The position numbers and the translations under genes are program-made. Of a DNA stretch of 64,000 bases, positions 51,159 to 60,148 are shown one piece after another. The notes beneath the pieces are model-generated. The model saw only the letters and a program-made list of their open reading frames with translations, made no database searches and had not been told where the DNA came from. Each line of letters opens with the position of its first letter. The stretch's first letter is position 1. Origin of the DNA: SZUA-365 sp049663345 (lineage in GTDB: Bacteria > Bacteroidota > Ignavibacteria > SZUA-365); contig JBATDG010000014.1 in assembly GCA_049663345.1 (NCBI GenBank), positions 62,001 to 126,000 of the forward strand, given 5' to 3'.

Positions 51159-52174
51159 TAGCGGAGGACCTCGTTCGTGGTAAGAATGGATTTACGAATC
51201 GCTGTGAAGGTCTCAGAAAAACTCTCGTAGCTCACCTGAGACACATCAACAGCGGAATAAAACAGGAGCATTCGGTTGTGTGCGGGATCAGCTATCCACC
51301 GTAACTCACCCTGCACTGCCATCCCATTATCGCTCGTCACTTTTTCACTCCTCAGAAATCGCAGATGGGCGAGCGATGCGGAATCAGGACTCACACGCAA
51401 CGAATCAGGCAGGGGAGCTGATAGCTGCACCATGCGGACAAACGCCACAGGCGTGAGACTGGTCGGATCGATGTATTGGAGCGAAATCCCGGGAAGCGCC
51501 AGCGGCTGCGTCGGCAACGAGGCACTCCTGAGACTGACCACATCCCAGGCAACAGGATATTTCAAAGATAGTGCCAGAGAATCAGAGGTAATTTGGGAAA
51601 GCCCCTCTTCCTTCACCCTTATCGCGAACTGTTTTTCTTTTTGCCACCAGCTTGATTCAAAATTCCCGGATTCGGCAAATGGGACCACCCATGCGCCGCG
51701 TTCCCGACGTAAGGTGAACGTCCCCACACTTTCAAACGAGCTTTGATTCAGATGTACAAGAAAAGTAGCTGTTATAAGCGCGCGGCTGCTGTCCTGCAGC
51801 TCTATGTCGAGCACGTCGAATCTGGAAAATGAGTATGAGAAAGGCGTGCGTCCTGCATCGGACTGCTGATCAAACCAGGTGCGGAATGTTTCCGGACTCG
51901 ATACACCTAAATCACGGAGCGCGCGGCGGCTGGAAGCGCTGAGCAGTGCGTATGCTCTTGATGCGTCATGCTCGGGCGCGAAGGTCTCGGCCCACAGTGT
52001 GAACGTGTCTCGGGCCTCGCGGTACAAAAGCATTTCCGCCGGAAGTGTATTCGGTTCGCCGGTTTCCTCCTTTGGAATAGCGCGCTGCTCGTTGCCGCAA
52101 GCCTGAATAAAAAACAGGCCGGCAATGAGGAGAGCTGAAAGGCAGGGGGTGATACGATGTTTAACGTTCTGCAT
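51158..52174 (-). CDS. Putative lipoprotein, unknown family
   Basis: 338 residues with lipoprotein signal (LSALLIAGLFFIQA-C). The first part (about 45-145: 'SRAYALLSASSRRALRDLGV' and 'ALITATFLVHLNQSSFESVG') resembles an NTF2-like fold, as in DUF4878-type lipoproteins; the second half is beta-rich. No function is known. It is the first gene of the minus-strand operon that ends with the barrel, divergent from efp. Confidence 0.65.
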   Translation of the reverse strand: MQNVKHRITPCLSALLIAGLFFIQACGNEQRAIPKEETGEPNTLPAEMLLYREARDTFTLWAETFAPEHDASRAYALLSASSRRALRDLGVSSPETFRTWFDQQSDAGRTPFSYSFSRFDVLDIELQDSSRALITATFLVHLNQSSFESVGTFTLRRERGAWVVPFAESGNFESSWWQKEKQFAIRVKEEGLSQITSDSLALSLKYPVAWDVVSLRSASLPTQPLALPGISLQYIDPTSLTPVAFVRMVQLSAPLPDSLRVSPDSASLAHLRFLRSEKVTSDNGMAVQGELRWIADPAHNRMLLFYSAVDVSQVSYESFSETFTAIRKSILTTNEVLR

Positions 52175-52310
52175 AATCCAAAAAGATACGGAATTCCCTC
52201 GGGTCTCGAAACAGATTCCCGGTTGCCCTATTTGGAAGCGATACTTGAGGGGGACCGACTAACGCGTAAAAAATCAAGGATTTCCACTGAATCAACATTC
52301 CTTCATCAGC

Positions 52311-52341
52311 TTGACTTTATTTTGCTTCCTGCCTAACTTGT
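52311..52341 (+). promoter_or_regulatory. Probable promoter of the efp-accBC operon
   Basis: TTGACT (52311-52316), 17-base spacer, TAACTTGT (52334-52341). The ATG of efp is 51 bases downstream. The rest of the 217-base divergent gap shows no other clear signal. Confidence 0.5.
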
Positions 52342-52391
52342 AGTTCCTGTTTAATTTTTACTTTCACATCAGACGATACACAATAAACTCT

Positions 52392-52952
52392 ATGGGTTCA
52401 ACAACTGATTTTCGGAACGGATTGATTCTCCGTTTTAACGGCGATCTGCATATGATCGTCGAATGGCGCCATCACAAACCAGGGAAGGGCGGCGCCATGG
52501 TGCAAACGAAACTACGCAACATGCGCAGCGGCGCAACGTTCGAGCAGCGGTTTCGACCGAGCGAAAGCCTCGATGTCGTTCGCGTAGACAGAAGGAAATA
52601 TCAATTCCTCTATCCCGAGGGCGATTACCTCTGCTTCATGGATCAGGAATCGTATGATCAAATCCACGTCTCCGCCAGTGCATTCGGCGATTCAGTGAAA
52701 TTCCTTAAGGAAGGGGAAGTGTGCGAAATTCTCATGGATGGCGACACGCCCATCAGCGGAGAACTTCCAATGAACGTCGAACTCACAGTCACCGAAACCG
52801 AACCCGGTCTCAGAGGCGATACCGCACAGGGCGGCAGCAAGCGCGCTATCGTGGAAACAGGTGCCGCCGTAGTTGTCCCTCTTTTTATTGAACAGGGAGA
52901 GGTTCTCAGAATTGATACTCGCACAGGCGCGTATCTCGAACGCGTCAAGTAA
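52392..52952 (+). CDS. efp: Elongation factor P
   Basis: 186 residues with three beta domains. The loop that enters the peptidyl-transferase centre reads K-P-G-K-G-G-A-M with the modifiable lysine at K32. It relieves stalling at proline runs, relevant to the Ala/Pro-rich proteins here. No EpmA/EpmB is visible in the window, so the modification state is unknown. It leads the accBC operon, an association seen in many bacteria. Confidence 0.96.
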   Translation: MGSTTDFRNGLILRFNGDLHMIVEWRHHKPGKGGAMVQTKLRNMRSGATFEQRFRPSESLDVVRVDRRKYQFLYPEGDYLCFMDQESYDQIHVSASAFGDSVKFLKEGEVCEILMDGDTPISGELPMNVELTVTETEPGLRGDTAQGGSKRAIVETGAAVVVPLFIEQGEVLRIDTRTGAYLERVK

Positions 52953-52982
52953 TTGAGGTCATACTCATCAAGCGGAGCCGCA

Positions 52983-53435
52983 ATGGATTTACAGTTCGTT
53001 AGAAAATGCGTTAAGATTGTCAACGATGCCCAGATCGCTGAATTAGAGCTCGAAGAGGACGGGAAGCGTATTCGCATCACACGCTCTTTTGCTGGTGAAA
53101 GCTCAGCGATGCTCGCCGTCGCTCCTCAGGCGCAGCAGATTCATACCGCAGTCGCCCCGGTCGCGCCGACCCCGGAAGTTTCCACCGCCGGAAATTACCA
53201 CGAAGTGCGTTCGCCGATCGTGGGAACATTCTACAGATCATCTTCTCCGGATGCTGCTCCGTTTGTCCAGACAGGCGATAGCGTAAGCAAAGGACAGGTA
53301 GTCTGTATCATCGAAGCGATGAAAATCATGAATGAAATCGAGTCGGATGCTTCCGGTCGTATCGTCAAGATTCTCGTTGAAGACGCGCAACCCGTGGAAT
53401 ACAATCAGCCCCTCTATCTCATCGATCCTTCCTGA
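52983..53435 (+). CDS. accB: Biotin carboxyl carrier protein of acetyl-CoA carboxylase
   Basis: 150 residues. The N-terminal helical part binds AccC, an Ala/Pro/Val/Thr linker follows (about 44-68), and the biotinyl domain carries E-A-M-K-I-M with biotinylated K114. ATG 52983 has GGAG upstream; an in-frame start at 52953 precedes it but has no RBS. Encoded immediately before accC, as usual. Confidence 0.96.
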   Translation: MDLQFVRKCVKIVNDAQIAELELEEDGKRIRITRSFAGESSAMLAVAPQAQQIHTAVAPVAPTPEVSTAGNYHEVRSPIVGTFYRSSSPDAAPFVQTGDSVSKGQVVCIIEAMKIMNEIESDASGRIVKILVEDAQPVEYNQPLYLIDPS

Positions 53436-53475
53436 CCTTCACGGTCGGCATGGTGATCCTTCCGTAGGAGAAGAT

Positions 53476-54810
53476 TTGTTTTCGAAAATTCTTATTGCCA
53501 ATAGAGGGGAAATAGCCCTGCGCATCATCCGCAGCTGTAGGGTGATGGGTATTAAAACCGTGGCTGTGTACTCGACTGCTGACGAGCATTCATTGCATGT
53601 CCGATTTGCAGATGAAGCAGTTTGCATCGGGCCGCCTGCGGGAAGGGAAAGCTACCTCAATATCCCGCGCATACTTGCCGCGGCGGAAATCACCGGGGCG
53701 GATGCTATCCACCCTGGTTATGGCTTTTTGGCTGAGAACGCCTCGTTCTCTGAAATCTGCCATGAATCCGGAATTAAATTCATTGGTCCTTCGCCCGATA
53801 TGATTCATCGCATGGGCAACAAGTCCCTCGCGAAGGAAACAGTGCGCGAGTCGAAGGTGCCCACGGTGCCTGGCAGCGATGGTCTGGTACGGAATCTTGA
53901 AGAGGGATTCGAACTCATCAAAGACATCGCATTTCCGATTATTCTGAAAGCCTCTGCCGGAGGCGGTGGAAAGGGAATGCGCATTGTTCGCCATCAGGAT
54001 GAGTTTGAGAAAATGTTCCGCATGGCAAAAGCCGAAGCGGAGTCCTCATTTTCGAATGGCGACCTGTATCTGGAAAAATACATCGAGAAGCCGCGTCACG
54101 TTGAAATACAGATCGTGGGGGATCAGCATGGAAATGTATTCCATCTCGGCGAGCGCGACTGTTCCATTCAGCGCCGTCATCAAAAGCTGATCGAGGAATC
54201 TCCTTCACCCGCAGTCACCCCGGATCTGCGGCTGCGGATGGGTGACGCTGCAGTCGCCGCCGCGAAAAGCATCAACTACGAAGGTGCCGGTACAATCGAA
54301 TTCCTGCTTGATAAGGATCAGAACTTCTATTTCATGGAAATGAACACGCGTATTCAGGTGGAACATCCAGTCACGGAAGCCGTGACCGGAGTCGATCTTA
54401 TCCGCGAACAAATCCGTGTTGCTGCAGGCGAGAGTCTGCCTGCCGAAGGATTCCCGCTTCCGGCAGGACATGCGATCGAATGCCGCATTAACGCAGAGGA
54501 CCCGGCCAATGATTTCCGTCCTTCACCCGGAATGATTACCACCTGGCATCAGCCCAGCGGACTCGGTGTTCGCGTTGACTCGCATGCATATCAGGGGTAT
54601 TCCATCCCTCCGTATTACGACTCGATGATCGCAAAATTGATTGTTTACGGACATACCCGCGAAGAGGCGATTGACCGCATGGTGCAGGCGCTGGACGAGT
54701 TTGTGATTGAAGGAGTGAAGACAACGCTGCCATTTCATAAGACTGTCATGCAGCATCCGGCATTTCGCGAAGGTAATTTCGATACTCATTTTATTGAGAC
54801 CCATTTCTAA
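53476..54810 (+). CDS. accC: Biotin carboxylase subunit of acetyl-CoA carboxylase
   Basis: 444 residues, the standard length. ATP-grasp enzyme with 'KILIANRGEIALRIIRSCR', the glycine-rich 'LKASAGGGGKGMRIV' loop, 'ERDCSIQRRHQKLIEESPSP' and 'MEMNTRIQVEHPVTE'. The start is TTG 53476, with TAGGAG six bases upstream; a longer frame to 53332 would lie inside accB. The carboxyltransferase genes are not in the window. Confidence 0.95.
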   Translation: MFSKILIANRGEIALRIIRSCRVMGIKTVAVYSTADEHSLHVRFADEAVCIGPPAGRESYLNIPRILAAAEITGADAIHPGYGFLAENASFSEICHESGIKFIGPSPDMIHRMGNKSLAKETVRESKVPTVPGSDGLVRNLEEGFELIKDIAFPIILKASAGGGGKGMRIVRHQDEFEKMFRMAKAEAESSFSNGDLYLEKYIEKPRHVEIQIVGDQHGNVFHLGERDCSIQRRHQKLIEESPSPAVTPDLRLRMGDAAVAAAKSINYEGAGTIEFLLDKDQNFYFMEMNTRIQVEHPVTEAVTGVDLIREQIRVAAGESLPAEGFPLPAGHAIECRINAEDPANDFRPSPGMITTWHQPSGLGVRVDSHAYQGYSIPPYYDSMIAKLIVYGHTREEAIDRMVQALDEFVIEGVKTTLPFHKTVMQHPAFREGNFDTHFIETHF

Positions 54811-54849
54811 CATTGAAGTAAACTCAACAGAATTTTCAGGAGCGTTCCA

Positions 54850-55227
54850 ATGAATTTCCCGGAAGAACTCAAGTACACTGATACCCACGAATGGGTAAAG
54901 CTGGAAGGCGATTTCGTCGTTGTGGGAGTGACTGAATACGCCGCAGGCGAACTCGGCGATGTCGTATTCGTTGACATCCCGGAAACACGTGCGGTTGCCA
55001 ATGGAGAGTCATTTGGTTCTATCGAGGCAGTTAAAACTGTTTCCGATCTTATTGCTCCGATTTCGGGGACACTCACCGAAATCAACCCCGACCTGGAAGG
55101 CAGTCCGGAACTCGTTAATGCCGACCCGTATGGCAAGGGCTGGATGGTTAAGATGAGTATTGAGAATGCTGATGAATTCAACGGCCTTATGGACGCCGCC
55201 CAGTATAAAACCCTGATTGGCAAATAA
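54850..55227 (+). CDS. gcvH: Glycine cleavage system H protein
   Basis: 125 residues with the lipoyl domain. Lipoylated K62 lies in S-I-E-A-V-K-T-V-S-D. No gcvT, gcvP or lipoyl synthase is nearby. It sits between accC and guaA with good RBS (CAGGAGCG). In some bacteria GcvH also passes lipoyl groups to other enzymes, so its site next to fatty-acid genes may reflect lipoate supply. Confidence 0.95.
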   Translation: MNFPEELKYTDTHEWVKLEGDFVVVGVTEYAAGELGDVVFVDIPETRAVANGESFGSIEAVKTVSDLIAPISGTLTEINPDLEGSPELVNADPYGKGWMVKMSIENADEFNGLMDAAQYKTLIGK

Positions 55228-55247
55228 TTCTCTTACGTATCCGCAAT

Positions 55248-55277
55248 GACCGGGTGGCCACCGCTGGCTGGCCGGTC
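55248..55277 (+). promoter_or_regulatory. Strong hairpin in the gcvH-guaA gap
   Basis: GACCGG (55248-55253) pairs with CCGGTC (55272-55277) and, after one mismatch and two wobble pairs, GCCA pairs with TGGC around a C-C-G-C loop. It lies 31 bases before the guaA ATG and is followed by A/T-rich sequence without a clean U-run. It could be a weak terminator of gcvH or an attenuator of guaA. Confidence 0.5.
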
Positions 55278-55307
55278 AATGCATTTTATTATCTTTTGGA
55301 ATATCCC

Positions 55308-56849
55308 ATGCTTCACGCGGAATGGATTTGCATCGTTGATTTTGGTTCACAGTACACGCAGCTCATTGCGCGACGTATTCGCGAACTCGGAGTATACTGC
55401 GAGATTCATCCTTTTCATCTCGCACTCGATGCGATGCTCGCACACCGTCCGGTTGGGATCATCCTGTCAGGCGGACCCAGCAGCGTCTACGAAGAGGGCG
55501 CACCGCATATCGACGGAGCAGTCTTCGAGCTCGGTATTCCGGTCCTTGGAATATGCTATGGACTTCAGCTCATCGCTATCCATCACGCAGGTGCGGTGGA
55601 TCCCGCCGCCCGCCGCGAATACGGGAAGGCTGAACTGCAGCTGGATAACCAGGCCGACCTGTTCAAGGATGTGTCGCAGGCCTCAGTAGTCTGGATGAGC
55701 CATGGCGATTCGCTGTCCCGCTTGCCAGAGAATTTCGAAGTGATCGCGCATTCTGAAAACGCACCCATTTGCGCCATTCGCAACTTTGCCAAGCGGCAGT
55801 ACGGTGTGCAGTTCCATCCGGAGGTCGTCCACACTGTTGATGGAAAGACTATCCTTTCGAATTTTGTCTATGGAATATGCAAAGCGAAAGGGGGCTGGAA
55901 TCCCCGCTCATTCATTGAGCAGGCGATTGAAGAAATTCGGAACACTGTGGGTTCCGAACGAGTCATTTGCGCGCTCAGCGGCGGTGTTGATTCTGCCGTA
56001 GCAGCAGTGCTGCTGCACGAGGCCATCGGCGATCAGCTGCAATGCATTCACATTGATAACGGTGTGATGCGGAAAAAAGAGAGCGCGCAGGTCGTCGAAA
56101 CTTTCAGGGATGAATTCCATATCCCGCTGAAGTTCGTTGATGCAACGGAGCTGTTTCTAACCAGGCTTTCCGGAGTGACCGATCCGGAACAGAAAAGGAA
56201 AATCATCGGAGCGACGTTTATCGATGTATTTGAGAAAGAAGCATCCGAATTTCGTGATGCCGCATTTCTTGCCCAGGGTACACTCTACCCGGATGTCATT
56301 GAATCCGTAAGTTTTAAAGGTCCATCTGCAACGATCAAATCGCATCACAATGTAGGTGGACTTCCTGAGCGCATGAATTTCAAGCTCATCGAACCCTTCC
56401 GCGAGTTGTTCAAGGATGAGGTTAGAAATGTTGGTCGGGAGTTGGGCATGCCCCCGCATATACTCGAACGCCACCCGTTCCCGGGTCCCGGACTCGCCAT
56501 CCGCGTTCTTGGTGAAATTGATGGTGCTCGCCTTGATCTCCTCCGCGATGTCGACGAGGTGTATCTGGAAGAGATTCGTGCAGCAGGCGAATATGATAAT
56601 ATCTGGCAGGCATTCGCCGTCCTGCTTCCTGTGAAATCCGTGGGCGTCATGGGAGATGCGCGCACCTACGAATTTACTGTGGCGCTTCGCGCTGTCACCA
56701 GTCTTGATGGAATGACCGCAGACTGGGCGAGAATTCCATACAACGTGCTGGAGCGCATTTCCAATCGCATTATCAACGAGGTTCGCGGCGTCAACCGCGT
56801 CGTCTACGACATCAGTTCAAAGCCGCCTTCTACAATCGAATGGGAATAA
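55308..56849 (+). CDS. guaA: GMP synthase (glutamine-hydrolysing)
   Basis: 513 residues. The N-terminal class I amidotransferase domain has the nucleophile C83 in G-I-C-Y-G-L-Q and the His/Glu of 'GVQFHPEVVHT'. The ATP-pyrophosphatase P-loop is A-L-S-G-G-V-D-S. The C-terminal dimerisation region includes 'RHPFPGPGLAIRVLGEI'. ATG 55308 directly precedes 'EWICIVDFGSQYTQLIARRI'; the in-frame ATG at 55254 lies in the hairpin and is rejected. Confidence 0.97.
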   Translation: MLHAEWICIVDFGSQYTQLIARRIRELGVYCEIHPFHLALDAMLAHRPVGIILSGGPSSVYEEGAPHIDGAVFELGIPVLGICYGLQLIAIHHAGAVDPAARREYGKAELQLDNQADLFKDVSQASVVWMSHGDSLSRLPENFEVIAHSENAPICAIRNFAKRQYGVQFHPEVVHTVDGKTILSNFVYGICKAKGGWNPRSFIEQAIEEIRNTVGSERVICALSGGVDSAVAAVLLHEAIGDQLQCIHIDNGVMRKKESAQVVETFRDEFHIPLKFVDATELFLTRLSGVTDPEQKRKIIGATFIDVFEKEASEFRDAAFLAQGTLYPDVIESVSFKGPSATIKSHHNVGGLPERMNFKLIEPFRELFKDEVRNVGRELGMPPHILERHPFPGPGLAIRVLGEIDGARLDLLRDVDEVYLEEIRAAGEYDNIWQAFAVLLPVKSVGVMGDARTYEFTVALRAVTSLDGMTADWARIPYNVLERISNRIINEVRGVNRVVYDISSKPPSTIEWE

Positions 56850-56853
56850 TCGC

Positions 56854-57735
56854 ATGAATGATCATCGGATATCACAGCTGCTCGATGAGGCGCGATACTT
56901 CGAAGATCACCAGATGTGGCTGCATGCGATGCAGATCTTCCAGCGCCTGATCCATGATGCTCCGGAGGAATGGAGCTATCGTGTTCGACTTGGGACGATC
57001 TATCTTGAAATGGGGAATCTGCCTGCGGCTGAACAGGTTCTGCTTCAGGCTTTGCGCTTCGAACCTAAAAATCCTGATATTCTTTATGCCCTCGGCCTTG
57101 CCTGCTATCAAAGCGGTGATCTGGACCGTGCGCTCTTTTATCTTCAGCAGCTCGCTGGAAAGAACATTTCAAAAGTTCATTATTCCCTGGGGCTCATCTA
57201 CTGGCGGAGGTTGGATTTCAGCGCCGCCGAGCGGCATTTCCGCATGGCGATCGATCTTCAGCCGGACTACGCGGACGCAGCACTCGCTCTTGGCGAAACC
57301 TGTTTGCGCAACGGTAAGTCGGGAGAAGCCGTTGAAGCTTTGCGGCGTGCTGCGATGCTGCTGCCCGGCGATGATTTGATCGACCACACGCTCGGACAGG
57401 CGCTGCTCGCAGACGGTCAGAGGGAAGCGGCCGCCGTGGTTTTCCAACAGCTTCTCGCGCGATCTCCTGAACACGACGATGCCGTGCATGCTCTCGCTGG
57501 TACGTGGATTACACTCAAACGCTATGACGAAGCGGAGCATATGCTGAAGTCCGCTGTCCTGAAGCAACCCGCGCAGGCCCGATCCTTCGTAATGCTCGGG
57601 CAGCTCTCCCTCGTGAAATCAAATCGCCAGCGGGCAGAAGTGTATTTTCGGAAAGCGCTTGAAATTGAACCTGAGAACCAGGATGCACTCGAGCAAATAC
57701 GGTATTTTACTCCAAATGGAAATCCTTCGAAATAG
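56854..57735 (+). CDS. Tetratricopeptide-repeat protein
   Basis: 293 residues made of about eight TPR units (e.g. 'GTIYLEMGNLPAAEQVLLQA', 'GLACYQSGDLDRALFYLQQL') with no signal peptide, so probably cytoplasmic or peripheral. It lies four bases after guaA and overlaps the next envelope gene by 20 bases, which couples it to that gene rather than to guaA. TPRs mediate protein-protein contact; partner unknown. Confidence 0.8.
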   Translation: MNDHRISQLLDEARYFEDHQMWLHAMQIFQRLIHDAPEEWSYRVRLGTIYLEMGNLPAAEQVLLQALRFEPKNPDILYALGLACYQSGDLDRALFYLQQLAGKNISKVHYSLGLIYWRRLDFSAAERHFRMAIDLQPDYADAALALGETCLRNGKSGEAVEALRRAAMLLPGDDLIDHTLGQALLADGQREAAAVVFQQLLARSPEHDDAVHALAGTWITLKRYDEAEHMLKSAVLKQPAQARSFVMLGQLSLVKSNRQRAEVYFRKALEIEPENQDALEQIRYFTPNGNPSK

Positions 57736-59386
57736 CCTGTGGTTTTTCACGCTGCTGCTCTTCTGCAGCGCCGTCTCGGCGCAGCAAGAGGCGCCGTATC
57801 TTGAGCAGGCCCAGAAAAAGTTCGAATATGGATTGCTGCAATTCGAGCTCTCCCACTGGCAGAATGCGGCTAAGCAGTTTGAAGAAATCGCTCAAAAGTT
57901 TCCTCTGAATCACCGCACTACCGCAGCTTACGTCATGGCAGCCCGCTCGTTCGTGTTGGAAGGGAAGCCATCTCTGAGCCTTCGGCTTATCGAAGAACTG
58001 CAGAGTCGATTCCCCGGCAGCGACTACCTGGCGGAAGGATATCTGATCGCAGGTGACGCCGCAGTAGCAGCCGGGAGCCGTTCCACCGCATTGAGTTGGT
58101 ATGTCCAATCATGGTTGGAAGAAAGCGGCGATCGCGCACTGCTTTCGCAGCGCATCGATGATATTCAGCCGCAGAGTCTTCTGCCCGGTGAACAGCGGGC
58201 CGTTCGCAATATTCTGCTGAAAGCACCTCGAGACGCCGACCTGATCGCTCTTCTCGGTTGGGAGGAGCAGAACAAAAGCACTCCGGAGACTTCTGTTCGA
58301 CCTGCACAAAAATCGAACGCCACTACTGCATCCGCATTGGAGACGCCGCGCATAGCAGTGGCGCTGCCGCTTCATGAAAAAGACGCGATGCGCGCCGGTT
58401 TTGTGAGAGACATTCGGGATGGAATTTTATCAGCCCTTGATATTCATCGATCAGCCGGAAAAACTCCGGTCACTGTTGAGCTGCTCGATGATCAGGATGA
58501 AGATTCCCTGAGACTCGCGATCGGACGACTGGAGAGAGATGAAAGTGCCATGGTGTTGATAGCGGGAGCGTTCAGCGAGGATGCAGAACGTGTATGCCGA
58601 ATGGCTGCTGAGCGCGGTTTGTTGCTGCTCATTCCCACCGCAACTGCCGAAGGACTGACAAAACTAGGATCGAATATTTTTCAGTTGAACACGCCGATTC
58701 TTCAGCGAGCTAGATTGTTGGCGGAGTATTCCTACCTTGAACTCGATGCAGAAGAAGCCATCGTCATCGCACCTGATCATTCCTATGCCAGTGAAATGGC
58801 GGATGCATTCATGGATCGCTGCAGGAAGCTCAAAATTCCTGTACGGCTCGCTGGAAGGTATGGTAAAGAAGGAGAAAAGGTTAAATCGCTGTGTGGGAAA
58901 ATTGGGGAGGATAGTGTAAAAAAATGTATCCTCTTTGCACCTGTCCAAAGTAGAGACGATATTGTTGCTGTCCTCGATGGGATTCGCGAGGCTAACTTGA
59001 ATATGCCGATCGTTGGAGGCGGAAACTGGAACCATCCGGATCTCCTCGCAGCACACGGCAAGGGACTGACCATATTCTTCGAATCCGACGTCGTAGAAGA
59101 CCAGACTTCCGAATTGTACGGTCAACTTAAGGAAGCGTTCGCGGTCCGAAGTGCTCGAAAATTATCCCGGGAGGCGCTCTTCGGATTTGATGCGATGCAA
59201 ATCGCGCTTTCACTAATCGAAGGCGAACAATGCAGCCGCAAATCGATCCGTGAACGAATAACGGATGTCTTCGACGGCTTGCGAGCGCCTGTGAATTTCC
59301 AGCAGATGAGGGTGAATGCTTCGATTAACATTCTCAGATGCAGGAACGGAGTGGTCAGCAAACAGGAGGCGTTTCACGCTAAATAG
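57716..59386 (+). CDS. TPR plus periplasmic-binding-like protein (LpoA-like layout)
   Basis: 556 residues with a signal peptide (RNSLWFFTLLLFCSAVSA-Q, no lipobox), TPR-type helices (about 25-165, 'YGLLQFELSHWQNAAKQFEE'), a linker, and a type I periplasmic-binding fold (about 215-550: 'IAVALPLHEKDAMRAGFVRD', 'TVELLDDQDEDSLRLAIGRL', 'VLIAGAFSEDAERVCRMAAE'). This TPR+PBP order is that of LpoA, the activator of PBP1a in proteobacteria. It may be a Bacteroidota functional analogue, or a different sensor. The ATG 57716 overlaps the TPR gene, so they are coupled. Confidence 0.78.
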   Translation: MEILRNSLWFFTLLLFCSAVSAQQEAPYLEQAQKKFEYGLLQFELSHWQNAAKQFEEIAQKFPLNHRTTAAYVMAARSFVLEGKPSLSLRLIEELQSRFPGSDYLAEGYLIAGDAAVAAGSRSTALSWYVQSWLEESGDRALLSQRIDDIQPQSLLPGEQRAVRNILLKAPRDADLIALLGWEEQNKSTPETSVRPAQKSNATTASALETPRIAVALPLHEKDAMRAGFVRDIRDGILSALDIHRSAGKTPVTVELLDDQDEDSLRLAIGRLERDESAMVLIAGAFSEDAERVCRMAAERGLLLLIPTATAEGLTKLGSNIFQLNTPILQRARLLAEYSYLELDAEEAIVIAPDHSYASEMADAFMDRCRKLKIPVRLAGRYGKEGEKVKSLCGKIGEDSVKKCILFAPVQSRDDIVAVLDGIREANLNMPIVGGGNWNHPDLLAAHGKGLTIFFESDVVEDQTSELYGQLKEAFAVRSARKLSREALFGFDAMQIALSLIEGEQCSRKSIRERITDVFDGLRAPVNFQQMRVNASINILRCRNGVVSKQEAFHAK

Positions 59387-59428
59387 CGCGTCCTATCATC
59401 TCATCTGCAAACAAAAGGGAGAATTCGT

Positions 59429-60148
59429 ATGCAGAAAAATCAAAAGGTCAAGGAAGACAGCATCCAGGGAATTAAGTACTGGCCGGAAGGAGACAGGCCA
59501 AGGGAAAAGCTTATAAACCGTGGGGCTGAAGCACTGACGGACGCAGAACTCCTCGCCATTATCATAAACTCTGGTAGCGGAAAGCTGTCCGCACTCGATA
59601 TTGCACGTGGGCTGCTGACGCGCCATGGGGATCTGCGTGCGCTGTCTTTGCGTCCAATCGCGGAGCTCTGCCGATTCAACGGTATAGGGATGGCTCGTGC
59701 AGTCGCAATGCTCGCTGCCTTCGAGCTCGGGCGACGGCATGCTGCGATATCTGATCATGGAGATGACGCTATAGGATCACCGGAGGATGTCGCACATCGA
59801 TATATCCCAAAGCTCCGTGATCTGCAGCATGAGCGCTTCATGGTCCTTCTGCTCAACAATGCCGGAAGGATAATGCGCGAGAGCATTATTTCGGAGGGAA
59901 TAGTCAATGCAAGTCTTGTGCATCCGAGAGAAGTATTCAGAGCTGCTGTAACAGAGTTGGCGTCATCAGTCATCCTGCTCCACAATCATCCCAGCGGCGT
60001 GAGAGAGGCGAGCAGAGAAGACCATCTTATTACGAAACAGCTGGTCCAGGCCGGAAAAATGATGGATATACCTGTGCACGACCACATCATCATCTGCGGA
60101 AGCGGATACGTTAGCTTTGCTGAAAATGGGTGGTTGGAGGGTCAGTAA
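59429..60148 (+). CDS. radC: RadC family JAB/MPN protein
   Basis: 239 residues: an N-terminal helix-hairpin-helix region ('LCRFNGIGMARAVAMLAAFE') and a C-terminal JAMM metal motif H-N-H-P-S-G followed by the Asp in 'REDHLITKQLVQAGKMM'. The role of RadC is unsettled. ATG 59429 has GGGAGAA upstream. It overlaps the stop of convergent rarA by seven bases. Confidence 0.93.
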   Translation: MQKNQKVKEDSIQGIKYWPEGDRPREKLINRGAEALTDAELLAIIINSGSGKLSALDIARGLLTRHGDLRALSLRPIAELCRFNGIGMARAVAMLAAFELGRRHAAISDHGDDAIGSPEDVAHRYIPKLRDLQHERFMVLLLNNAGRIMRESIISEGIVNASLVHPREVFRAAVTELASSVILLHNHPSGVREASREDHLITKQLVQAGKMMDIPVHDHIIICGSGYVSFAENGWLEGQ

